Origin: an uncultured Clostridia bacterium
GTDB lineage: Bacteria > Bacillota > Clostridia > Christensenellales > Borkfalkiaceae
Direction: 5' to 3'
Assembly (NCBI GenBank): GCA_947625065.1
Contig: CANQNB010000005.1
Location: 1 to 32,842 of the forward strand
DNA: 32,842 bases
Shown: positions 1-7,811 of the stretch, in pieces
How the letters are laid out: the number at the start of each line of letters is the position of its first letter
Numbering within the stretch: the stretch's first letter is position 1
Translations under genes and position numbers: made by a program
The notes under the pieces: generated by a model
Told to the model about the DNA's origin: nothing
What the model saw: only the letters and a program-made list of their open reading frames with translations
Database searches by the model: none

Positions 1-1548
1 GATGTTCGTCTTGATCGTGAAGTGGAGGCAGCCCTCGTACGTCCATGTGTTCATGGTGTAGCCGCGCGCGAGGTAGTCCTTTGCGTAGGTGTTCGTGGAG
101 CCGCTCAGGGTGCCTTTCCCTTCTCCGTTGTCGAATTCCATTTCATCGAGCCCGATGCCGCACTTGCGCAGGAAGTTGATCTTGTCGCCGACCTTGCTCA
201 GCGAGACATGTCCGCCCGCATAGCCCCAGCCCTTTTCGCCCTTTTCGGCTTCCAGAGTGGACTGTGCGCCGCCGAGATAGCAGCAGGGGATCTCGGGGAG
301 AATCCTTCTCATATCCTGTGCGTACGGGGCATAGAAGGAGATCGTGATCCAATGCCCCTTCATGCCGGGGTATTTGTCCATGACCGTTTTGAGCGTCTCG
401 ATCGCCTTGAGCTCCTCGACCGCCTTCCGCGAACCGCCGTCGAGTTTGAGTTCGACGATCAGAATGACGTCCGTCTTTTGCAGGACTTCGCAGATGTCTT
501 CGAGCGTCGCAAACGTTTCGTTGTAGCGTTCGCTGTAATTGTTGAGTTTGAACTTTTGCAGCTGGCTCAACGTCTCGTTGATGATGTATCTGCTCGGGAA
601 GCCCGTCACCGCGGTAATATCGGTGTTGTGGCAGCTGACGAGACGCCCGTCCTTGGTGATCTGGATGTCGATCTCGACGTGCGTCGCGCCCTCGTTGTGG
701 GACGCCATGATGCCCGTGAGAGACTGTTCGTTGGCGTACTTGGTGATGCCGCGGTGCGCCGCGATGTACTGCGCGCGTGCAAATCCGCTGTCCGAGAACT
801 TGCCGGCCGCCTCGCCGAGTTCCTCTACGGAGGCGGAGACGACGCCGTAGCAGCCCGCCGCGATCGCAAAGACCGCCTCTTCGGTGCCCTCCGTGTACGC
901 CCAGCACACCTTGGTCATCGCCTCGACATACTCGGCGGCAACGGGCAGATTCGCGTCCGAGCCGTCGTACATGAGGATGTTGCAGCCCGCCTTGTTCGCC
1001 TCCGCGATGTGCTCCCATTCGGCATAGCGGTCGGAGGAGAGGGTGTGCGACGTGAGGTCGTAGACGGTGTTCACGAGGTAGCCCGCGTCGTCCGCATACA
1101 GCTCTTCGAGGACGGCGATGTCGTCGGAGACCGCCATCATGTCGGAGATGGCGTAGGTGTTCTTCAGCCATGTGAGGAAGGGATCGACCGTCGCCGCATC
1201 GAGGCGGACGATGGGGATGAATTGCCCCTTGATCTTCAGGTCGAAGTAGGTGGAGAGGTTATACGACGTGCCGTCCATCTCGACGCGCATGCTCGCGTCG
1301 GGCGTGAGGATGACGGAGGCAGGCTTGGGTTTGGACGAAGCCGCCTTCGTGATCTCGCTGCCCGAGCCCGGCTCGATGACGAGGGTCGGCTCGATGACGA
1401 GCCCCGATCCGAGCGCCGGGACCGTCGTGTACTGCGTATGCGTTTTGGGGGCGGCGTTGACTTCCTTGACCTCTTGCATGCCACCCATGCCCGCGACTGC
1501 CGCGACGGAAAGCGCTGCGGCGAGCACGATCGAAAGATACTTTTTCAT
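1..1548 (-). CDS. Secreted glycerophosphodiester phosphodiesterase (GDPD family), 3' end beyond window
   Basis: The frame runs from ATG at 1548 off the left edge, so 516 residues are visible and the C-terminus is missing. It follows an AGGAGG site and starts with a signal peptide (MKKYLSIVLAAALSVAAVAG, likely cut near VNA-AP, residue 33) without a lipobox cysteine, so the protein is probably exported. The GDPD signature begins at about residue 262: H265-R266-G, then E292-I-D294 in VEIDIQITKDG and H307 in SCHN, which correspond to the catalytic and metal-binding HRG, ExD and H positions of the family. The usual HD after the strand is HN here. Known GDPDs split glycerophosphodiesters into glycerol 3-phosphate and an alcohol; some act on teichoic acids. 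Residues 34-260 precede the catalytic barrel and are not recognised beyond a faint similarity to the back half of a GDPD barrel. Last visible gene of operon 1; 16 nt after the Ig-like lipoprotein. Confidence 0.9.
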   Translation of the reverse strand, partial: MKKYLSIVLAAALSVAAVAGMGGMQEVKEVNAAPKTHTQYTTVPALGSGLVIEPTLVIEPGSGSEITKAASSKPKPASVILTPDASMRVEMDGTSYNLSTYFDLKIKGQFIPIVRLDAATVDPFLTWLKNTYAISDMMAVSDDIAVLEELYADDAGYLVNTVYDLTSHTLSSDRYAEWEHIAEANKAGCNILMYDGSDANLPVAAEYVEAMTKVCWAYTEGTEEAVFAIAAGCYGVVSASVEELGEAAGKFSDSGFARAQYIAAHRGITKYANEQSLTGIMASHNEGATHVEIDIQITKDGRLVSCHNTDITAVTGFPSRYIINETLSQLQKFKLNNYSERYNETFATLEDICEVLQKTDVILIVELKLDGGSRKAVEELKAIETLKTVMDKYPGMKGHWITISFYAPYAQDMRRILPEIPCCYLGGAQSTLEAEKGEKGWGYAGGHVSLSKVGDKINFLRKCGIGLDEMEFDNGEGKGTLSGSTNTYAKDYLARGYTMNTWTYEGCLHFTIKTNI

Positions 1549-1564
1549 GCTGTCACCTCCTGAC

Positions 1565-2152
1565 TTAGTGCCCGCTCGTTCCCACGGTGAGCGGGAAGCT
1601 GGCGACATATCCGCCGGCGCGCACGGTGATAAAACAGGTACCGCGGGCAACGCCCTTGACGATGGCGGTGAGCCCCTGCCATTCCACCGTCCCGATCGCC
1701 TCGTCCGAGCTCTCCCAGACGACTTCGCCCGAGATCTGTTCGGTGCAGATCGCCTTGACCGACGCGGTCATGTTGGTTTTGAGGACAAGCCCCGCCTCGG
1801 GAAGGAAGATGGAGAGCGGAGATGCCGCAACGGTGACGGTGCACTCTGCGGTGAGTTCTCCGACGGTGACGGTGACCGTCGCCGAGCCCGTGCCGACCGC
1901 CCTGACGACGGCTTGTTCGCCGCTTTCGCCGGGGATGACGGCGACGACCGTCTCATCGGAAGAGGTCCACGCGGGTGCGTCCTCCTCCGCAGCTTTCCAC
2001 GTCGCCGTGAGGGTGACGACATCCCCCTTCATGAGGGAGAGGGAGGTCTTGTCGAGTTCGACCGTATTCCGGTCTGTTACACAGCCGCACACCGCGAGCA
2101 GGAGCCCGAGGAGAACGGCAAACAGCGGAACGGCGCGTATGATCTTTTTCAT
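1565..2152 (-). CDS. Lipoprotein with two bacterial Ig-like (BIG2-type) domains
   Basis: The 195-residue product opens with a lysine-rich start and hydrophobic stretch ending in a lipobox-like V-C-G-C24, so it is probably anchored to the outer face of the membrane. The rest is two beta-rich modules of about 80 residues: residues ~31-108 (VELDKTSLSLMKGDVVTLTA ... SATVTVTVGE) and ~112-190 (second copy with VVWESSDEAIGTVEWQG). The pattern of a threonine/valine-rich strand, a W-S-S-D-E turn, then G-S/T-x-x-x-T-V is typical of BIG2 domains of surface proteins. There is no catalytic domain. Such domains act as spacers or bind carbohydrate or protein; which applies here cannot be told. The stop of the GH31 gene merges into its ribosome binding site (TAAGGAGGAACT-ATG), so it is translated as part of operon 1, just before the GDPD. 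Confidence 0.85.
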   Translation of the reverse strand: MKKIIRAVPLFAVLLGLLLAVCGCVTDRNTVELDKTSLSLMKGDVVTLTATWKAAEEDAPAWTSSDETVVAVIPGESGEQAVVRAVGTGSATVTVTVGELTAECTVTVAASPLSIFLPEAGLVLKTNMTASVKAICTEQISGEVVWESSDEAIGTVEWQGLTAIVKGVARGTCFITVRAGGYVASFPLTVGTSGH

Positions 2153-2161
2153 AGTTCCTCC

Positions 2162-4135
2162 TTATTTTCCGTAGACCCTGTCCTTGCCGATGCGAAGCAC
2201 CTTGAAGGGGATCTGGGTCTTGTTTTTCTTTGCATAGCACTCACGCAGGTTCCAGACGAGAAGGATGCTGTTGCCGAGGTCGTCAGAAAATTCGTACTTC
2301 CCCTCCCCGCTGATGAGGAAGGTGAGCTCGCAATAGCCGTCCAACCGGTTGCCGACGTCCGAACACAGCTTTCCGCCCTTGAGGTTGAGGGGAACGCAGC
2401 CGTTCTCCCGCATGAAGACGGGGATGTGCCGTTCGTCGAGGCGGATCTCGTTCCAGCCACCGCCGTAGATGGCGCCCGTGTAGAGGTCAAACCATCTGCC
2501 ACGGGGGAGATAGACCTTCCGCACTGCCGTGTAGTCCCTGAGCACGGGCGCGACGAGCAGGGAACTGCCGAGCATGAACTCGTCCTCGATGCCGTAGGTC
2601 GCATCGTCCTCGGGGAATTCGAGGGAGAGGTGGCGGAGAATGGGGATGCCCGTCTTCGACGCCTCGCGCAAGAGATCGTAGAAACAGGGCATGAGGTTGT
2701 AGTGCAAAAAGAACTGCTCTCGGAGAAGGTCCAAAAGCCCTTCGTCTTTGAGGTACGCCGCCATGTTCCACGGGCTGCGGTCGTTGGTCTTCCACGCGCC
2801 CGTAAAGTCGCAGCGGTTGTTGGAGACGGGGTCGCTGTGCCACTGCATGACGGGGACGAACGCCGCCGTCTGCACCGACCGCAGGTAGAGTTCGCGGCTC
2901 GGCAGATACCCCGAGAAGCCCGAAATATCGAATCCCCATGCGGAAAAGCCCGAGAGCCCAGCGGAGAGCCCCGCTTTGAGCACGGAGCCGAACTCCGACC
3001 AGGTGGATTCCTGATCTCCCGCCCAAAGGACGGTGTGGGTGGGGCTGCGCTGCCCTCCCGCGCGGGAGAAGACGATCCCCTCTTCCCCCATGAAGTCGGC
3101 AAATGCCTGCGTATACAGTTCGGCGTAGCGGTTCTGCCCTTCGAGCCCCGTCGTGCCGTCGGAGAAGGTGACCGTGCGGTCGTGGATGAACTCCCCTCCG
3201 TCCGTCTTGAACCCGTCGATGCCGACCGTGTCTTTGAGATAGCGGAAATGGTTGAACCAGTGTTCGGTCGAGATCGCGTTCGTGAAGTCGGGCACCATGC
3301 TCCCGATCATCCACGTGTGCGGGATCTCGTAGGGGGTGCCGTCGGCATTGAGCACGCACTCCCGGTGCTGTTTGACGTATTCGTTGTCGCGCAGCGCCTG
3401 TTCCACGTTGCAGCGCGTCTCGAGGTTTCCCCCCTGCGCATACACGGGGACCACCCAAAGGAGGACGCGGATGCCGTCGGCATGCAGCGCGTCGACGAGG
3501 GCGCGGGGATCCTGCCATGGCTCGGAGAAGTGCATCTCGGCATAGGTCGCCGCCTCATTCCCCTCCTTGGGGGGAATGGAGCAGTTGTTGAAGAGATAGT
3601 GGGTGGTGAGGTCGCTCCACGGCTCGATGACGAGTACGTTGTGGGGGAAGTTGAGCTTTTTGGTGAGCATGCGCTGCTCCTCGACCTCCTCCTGCGTGTG
3701 CCAGCGGTTGGCGCTCATCCACGCGCCGAGCACCCATTTGGGGAAGAGCCGCGGGAGCCCGACGAGGGTGCGGTACTGCGTCAAGATCTCCTTGGGCGTC
3801 CCTTCGAAGTACCAGATGTTCGCCTCTTCGCCGTGGCTGCCTGCGGGGAAGGAGATGGTGAGTTCCCCCTCCTTGCGGAAATCGAAGTCCACTTCGACGT
3901 AGGTATCCACATAGATGCCGAAGCCGTCGGGCGTGAGGAAGAAGGGCATCGAGCAATAGGTGTATTCGCCCTGATAGAAACACTTCTCCCTGACGCAGGC
4001 ACGGACGAACTTCCCCTTTTGGTTGACGCTGTCGAACTTCTCGCCGAAGCCGAACACGGCGCGGTATTCCCTCGCAAGGGTGAGCGCGTATCCTTCCGCC
4101 GTCTTCTTGATGTGTCTGAAATTGATTTTTTTCAT
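2162..4135 (-). CDS. Glycoside hydrolase family 31 enzyme (YicI/YihQ-like subgroup)
   Basis: 657 residues with no signal peptide, so cytoplasmic. The GH31 (beta/alpha)8 barrel starts at about residue 130 (FPKWVLGAWMSANRW). The likely nucleophile is D312 in DGFKTDGGEF and the likely acid/base is D374 in LWAGDQESTW, preceded by SRAGG (R358). The KTDGGE form resembles the KTDFGE nucleophile motif of alpha-xylosidases and related clades, and the RAG...WAGDQ pattern recalls the YihQ-like clade; it differs from the WNDMNE motif of the other GH31 in this window. The substrate is therefore an alpha-glycoside but not necessarily glucose. The N-terminal beta-domain is complete though short (about 130 residues). 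Starts 7 nt after the DUF4127 stop with no good ribosome binding site, suggesting translational coupling. Function as an alpha-glycosidase is firm; specificity is not. Confidence 0.92.
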   Translation of the reverse strand: MKKINFRHIKKTAEGYALTLAREYRAVFGFGEKFDSVNQKGKFVRACVREKCFYQGEYTYCSMPFFLTPDGFGIYVDTYVEVDFDFRKEGELTISFPAGSHGEEANIWYFEGTPKEILTQYRTLVGLPRLFPKWVLGAWMSANRWHTQEEVEEQRMLTKKLNFPHNVLVIEPWSDLTTHYLFNNCSIPPKEGNEAATYAEMHFSEPWQDPRALVDALHADGIRVLLWVVPVYAQGGNLETRCNVEQALRDNEYVKQHRECVLNADGTPYEIPHTWMIGSMVPDFTNAISTEHWFNHFRYLKDTVGIDGFKTDGGEFIHDRTVTFSDGTTGLEGQNRYAELYTQAFADFMGEEGIVFSRAGGQRSPTHTVLWAGDQESTWSEFGSVLKAGLSAGLSGFSAWGFDISGFSGYLPSRELYLRSVQTAAFVPVMQWHSDPVSNNRCDFTGAWKTNDRSPWNMAAYLKDEGLLDLLREQFFLHYNLMPCFYDLLREASKTGIPILRHLSLEFPEDDATYGIEDEFMLGSSLLVAPVLRDYTAVRKVYLPRGRWFDLYTGAIYGGGWNEIRLDERHIPVFMRENGCVPLNLKGGKLCSDVGNRLDGYCELTFLISGEGKYEFSDDLGNSILLVWNLRECYAKKNKTQIPFKVLRIGKDRVYGK

Positions 4136-4142
4136 ATTTTCG

Positions 4143-5648
4143 CTATTTTAATTTGAGCACGAAGTCCATCTCGAACGTTCTGTTCCACGGGCTCGTGACC
4201 TCAACGTCCGCTACCATGTCCGAAAGCTCGGGGTAATTTTCTGCCATGTACCGCAGAAGTTCTTCCCTCGCCGCCTCCGTGCACTTGCCACGTTCCCCGT
4301 CCAATAAAAAGACGGTGCAGCCGTTTTGTTCGACGACGTTGACGTCGATCCATGTGCGCGAGTGGGAGCAGTAACCGACGTCGTCGTAGTAGCGGTGCAA
4401 GAGAAAGTAGCGGTTGCCCTCGTCATCCTTCCCCGCAAGATAGAGCGAGGTCTCGCAGATGACCGTCCCCAGCGTGTTGGAGGAGGTGTTCCACCCCGCA
4501 TAGCCGTGGATCTTGAGCAGCAGACCCTCGTCGCGGAGGAGCTCCGCGAGTTCGAGGTCGTTGTGGGTGGGATAGGCGACGTCTGCCACCGCGACCAGCT
4601 TGCCCTTTTCAAGGGCGTATTTGATGTATGCAATGTATTCGGGGAGGCTGCGCTCGACGTCGTAGGCGGCGGTGAGCTGCTCGAAGGTCCCCTCATAATA
4701 CATCTCGCTCCCGATGTTGACGGCGAGGACGATGTCGCACTCTTCGAGGCTGTACACCCTGCGGCAGCCCGCCGCGAGGATCTGGCTCTTGACGGTCGCG
4801 TCGATCGTCCTGTCCTCAAAGCTCGGGACGACGAAGGGTCCCCTCGCAGACGCGTAGTAGACGTAGATCGCGGGCATGGTACCCCTCGATTCGTTCACCG
4901 CGCGCGCGAGCATGGTCATTCCCGTGTCGTCGGCGGCGGGGTAGACGGGCACCTTGAGCCACAGTCTGTGTTCCTTTAAGAACTTGCGCACCTTCTGCTG
5001 GTCGAGGGAAGTGAAGCCGTAGGGCGCGCTGTCGTCCTGCGGGACGATGAACCCGTCGATCAGCCCCTCTTCGGCGAGGGTGAGGGTGTGGAAGAGGACG
5101 CCGAGGTTGACGTCGCGGCGCCCCGTGTAGTCGGCGAGCACGTCGACGGGCACCCGCCCTTTGATGCGCGCAAAGTCCGCCGCCTCTTCCTCCGTGAGGA
5201 TGCCAAGCTGCTCTCTGTGCAGGTATTTGCCGTAGCGGTGGATGTCCGCGCCGTACGTCCAGTAGTACTCGGGTTCCTCGTCCCCGTTGGAGAAGCGCGG
5301 GCACCGCATGATCGTTTGGAAGGCGTAGATCTTCAGCGCGGGATGCGCCTCTTTGAGCTCGCGGATGAGATCGGCGCGGGCGCAGAGGGTCTCCGCCGTC
5401 TCGCTGTGCAGGCGCGACGGAATGAGCCCGCCGTAGATGAGGGTATCCATCGAGAGGATGAGAATGTCTGCACCTGACGCGTTACGGCGTACCCATGCCG
5501 CAAGCCGGGCGGTATCTGCGGGCTTTTTCTTGCGCCCCATCATCTCGTAAGGAGGGAGCAAGAGCTCGTAGTCCGCCCGCGGCATGATCTGCGGGAACCG
5601 GTAGTTACAGGGCCGCTCGTCGAGCGGGATCATGAGGATGCGCTTCAT
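4143..5648 (-). CDS. DUF4127 family protein (copy A)
   Basis: 501 residues, cytoplasmic by lack of a signal or membrane segment. It matches my memory of the DUF4127 family, whose members start with a strand followed by PLDxRPxN (here MIPLDERPCNY, residues 6-16). Blocks shared with the second copy at 21779-23281 are the likely functional sites: PADTARLA, DTLIYGG-IPSRLH, FIVPQDD followed by YGFTS-DQ, ADDTG, YAGWNTSSNTLGT, and FLLHRYY-D-GY. These are rich in Asp, Asn and His and could form an active or sugar-binding site, but no biochemical role is established for the family that I know of. By eye the two copies are about half identical. The ATG follows the permease stop by a single base (TGA-T-ATG) and the ribosome binding site lies inside the permease end. 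Context: sugar importer before it, GH31 after it. Confidence 0.88.
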   Translation of the reverse strand: MKRILMIPLDERPCNYRFPQIMPRADYELLLPPYEMMGRKKKPADTARLAAWVRRNASGADILILSMDTLIYGGLIPSRLHSETAETLCARADLIRELKEAHPALKIYAFQTIMRCPRFSNGDEEPEYYWTYGADIHRYGKYLHREQLGILTEEEAADFARIKGRVPVDVLADYTGRRDVNLGVLFHTLTLAEEGLIDGFIVPQDDSAPYGFTSLDQQKVRKFLKEHRLWLKVPVYPAADDTGMTMLARAVNESRGTMPAIYVYYASARGPFVVPSFEDRTIDATVKSQILAAGCRRVYSLEECDIVLAVNIGSEMYYEGTFEQLTAAYDVERSLPEYIAYIKYALEKGKLVAVADVAYPTHNDLELAELLRDEGLLLKIHGYAGWNTSSNTLGTVICETSLYLAGKDDEGNRYFLLHRYYDDVGYCSHSRTWIDVNVVEQNGCTVFLLDGERGKCTEAAREELLRYMAENYPELSDMVADVEVTSPWNRTFEMDFVLKLK

Positions 5649-5649
5649 A

Positions 5650-6675
5650 TCAACCCTTGACCGACCCGATCTGCAATCCGCTCTTGATGTAGCGGACGAC
5701 GTAGGGATACATCATGACGATGGGGACGATGCTCAGGAGCATCATCGCCGCCTGGATGTTGGCGCTGTTCATCGTGAACTCGAAGTCCGTCTGATCCTTT
5801 GCGGCTTTGTTCATGAAGTAATAGATGTAGTAGGCGAGGGGCATCACCCCGACGTTCTTGGGGGTGTCGGTGATGAAGAGGAGCGCGGAGCCGTAGCCGT
5901 TCCACGTGCCGACGATGGTGAAGAAGCAGCAGCTGCCGATGATGGGCAGGGACATGGGGATGACGATGAGGAAGAAGAGCTGCAATTCGCTCGCGCCGTC
6001 CAGCCGCGCCGCCTCTTCGATGTCGGTCGGGATCCCCTCGAAGAAGGTCTTGAAGTACAACAGGTGGGTGACGTTGCTGATGGAGATGAGCACCACCGAC
6101 CAGATCGTGTCGTTGAGGTTGAGCATCGTCATGAGCAGACGGATGGGGACGATACCCGCCGAGAAGAGCATCGTGATGATGAAGAACATCATGATGCCGC
6201 TGCGGAAGGGACAGTCCTTTTTGGAGAGGACGTACGCCGCCATCGCCTCGACGAGATTGGAGACGACGGTGACGATGAGGGTGATGATCACCGAGTTCCC
6301 GAAGGACGTCCAGAAGTCCACCGCCCCGTCTCCGCGGAAGATATACTCAAAGGGAAAGAGGGAGAACTTGGTGGGCCAGAGGACGACTTCGAGGTTGTGG
6401 TACCCGTCGTTGAAGGCGAGGGAGAAGTAGTTGAGCAGCGGCAAAATGATGATGACCGTGCCCACAAGGAGGAGCACGACGTTGACGACGGCAAGGATGA
6501 CGTCGAGAACGCTTTCGCGGATGCGGTTCGCCTTGCGGAGCGCCTTCTTCTCCTTTTTGCTCAGGGAGACATAGGGAACTGCCGCGACTGCCGCGGCGCC
6601 CTCCGTTGCGAGCTGCTGCGTTGCAACTTCGGCTTCCGTCATTTCGGCTTCTATCATCTGTGGATTTCTATCCAT
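5650..6675 (-). CDS. Sugar ABC transporter permease, LplC/MalG type
   Basis: 341 residues from the ATG at 6675, chosen because AAGGAGG lies just before it; a longer in-frame start at 6738 lies inside the preceding permease and lacks such a site. After a cytoplasmic tail of about 50 residues there are six hydrophobic segments. The EAA loop that docks the ATPase is clear (EEAARLDGASELQLF, starting near residue 220, followed by IPMSLP). This is the second permease of a carbohydrate uptake system of the CUT1 kind, closest in layout to the LplB-LplC pairs of Bacillota. The stop of the first permease (TAA) is fused to the ribosome binding site of this gene, showing tight coupling. No ATPase gene is present in the window, so a shared MsmX-type ATPase is expected. 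Confidence 0.95.
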   Translation of the reverse strand: MDRNPQMIEAEMTEAEVATQQLATEGAAAVAAVPYVSLSKKEKKALRKANRIRESVLDVILAVVNVVLLLVGTVIIILPLLNYFSLAFNDGYHNLEVVLWPTKFSLFPFEYIFRGDGAVDFWTSFGNSVIITLIVTVVSNLVEAMAAYVLSKKDCPFRSGIMMFFIITMLFSAGIVPIRLLMTMLNLNDTIWSVVLISISNVTHLLYFKTFFEGIPTDIEEAARLDGASELQLFFLIVIPMSLPIIGSCCFFTIVGTWNGYGSALLFITDTPKNVGVMPLAYYIYYFMNKAAKDQTDFEFTMNSANIQAAMMLLSIVPIVMMYPYVVRYIKSGLQIGSVKG

Positions 6676-6688
6676 ATGCTGCACCTCC

Positions 6689-7756
6689 TTACCAAAGTCC
6701 CCGTTTGAGGGTCTTGGTGGTGATCGCGTTGCCGACAAGCATCAGAACGAGACCGATGATCCCGTTGAAGACGCCGAGCGCCGTCGCGAAGGGCACGTTG
6801 TTCGAGGCGTCGAGGTTGGAGATCCGGTAGATATAGGTGTCGAGGGTGATCTGCGAGTTGATGAGGGAGGCATCGGCTTGCATCATCGTCCACACCTGCT
6901 CGAAGCCGACCGCCATCATCCCCGCGATGTTGAGCACGAGCATGAGCGCGATGGTGGGCAGGATGGAGGGAAGGGTGAGATACCACATCTTCTGTAGCTT
7001 GTTGGCGCCCTCGAGCGTCGCAGACTCATAGTAGGTCTTGTCGATGCTCATGATCGCCGAGTAGAAGAGGATGCACCCCCAGCCCGCGCCCTTCCACGCC
7101 GAGAGGAAGATGACGAGCGGTTTGAACCAGCTCTCCTGCGCCATGATGTTGACGATGCCGATCTCGGTGAGCGCCTTGCCGAAGAAGCCCGTGTCGGGGT
7201 GCAAAAAGCCCGACCAGATACCGATGACGATCGCCCACGAGAGGAAGTTCGGAATGGTGATGATGATGAGGATGACCTTGGAGAAGGTCTGGTTTTTGAG
7301 CTCGGAGAGCATGACCGCGATGACGATGGACAGCGGGAAACAGAGCGCGAGACGGATGACGTTGATGAGCAGCGTGTTTCCGACCGCATGAAACATCGTC
7401 GTATCCACAAAGATGTCGAGATAGTTCTGGATGGTCCAATCGCCGTGGGTCAGGTTGAAGAGGATGTCGCCGCGCGTGAGGTCGAACCCCGCCCCCTTGA
7501 AGGAGAACAGGATGCCGAGCATGGGGACATAAGAAAAGACCAGCGTGAACGCAGCGGCAGGGATGAGAAACCACAAGAGCTTCCGATACTTCTTGATGCG
7601 TTTCCACTGGTCGTGCCAGAAGCCGTGCTTTTCACCGGCGGTCTTTGCCTTGGGGGTGGGGGGCGGCGGGAGCGCGCTGCTGCGCTCGACCTCCGCGGGG
7701 TCCCCTGCCGCTGTCGCGGCAGGGGTCTGTTGCGTGTATTGCAGGTTATTTTCCAT
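6689..7756 (-). CDS. Sugar ABC transporter permease, LplB/MalF type
   Basis: 355 residues from ATG at 7756. A GTG three codons upstream (7765) overlaps the GAGGTG ribosome binding site, so the ATG is preferred. The first ~60 residues are a Pro/Ala-rich cytoplasmic tail, then a first membrane segment (LLWFLIPAAAFTLVFSYVPM) and five more. The EAA loop (YESATLEGANKLQKMW, near residue 243, followed by LPSILP) has Ser and Thr replacing parts of the consensus, as is common in this permease type. It forms the membrane pore with the following permease and receives substrate from the lipoprotein encoded upstream. Length and topology are normal for LplB-like proteins that import oligosaccharides. The gap to the binding-protein gene is 55 nt. 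Confidence 0.95.
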   Translation of the reverse strand: MENNLQYTQQTPAATAAGDPAEVERSSALPPPPTPKAKTAGEKHGFWHDQWKRIKKYRKLLWFLIPAAAFTLVFSYVPMLGILFSFKGAGFDLTRGDILFNLTHGDWTIQNYLDIFVDTTMFHAVGNTLLINVIRLALCFPLSIVIAVMLSELKNQTFSKVILIIITIPNFLSWAIVIGIWSGFLHPDTGFFGKALTEIGIVNIMAQESWFKPLVIFLSAWKGAGWGCILFYSAIMSIDKTYYESATLEGANKLQKMWYLTLPSILPTIALMLVLNIAGMMAVGFEQVWTMMQADASLINSQITLDTYIYRISNLDASNNVPFATALGVFNGIIGLVLMLVGNAITTKTLKRGLW

Positions 7757-7811
7757 AAAATTCACCTCGCTGTCTGTGCTTCCGCACGTGCCACGGTTTT
7801 TCCGCCCTATC

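Noticed and set aside
1250-4156. A 968-codon plus-strand frame opposite the first GH31
   Set aside because: Same cause as above; the sense strand encodes a complete GH31 with catalytic residues.
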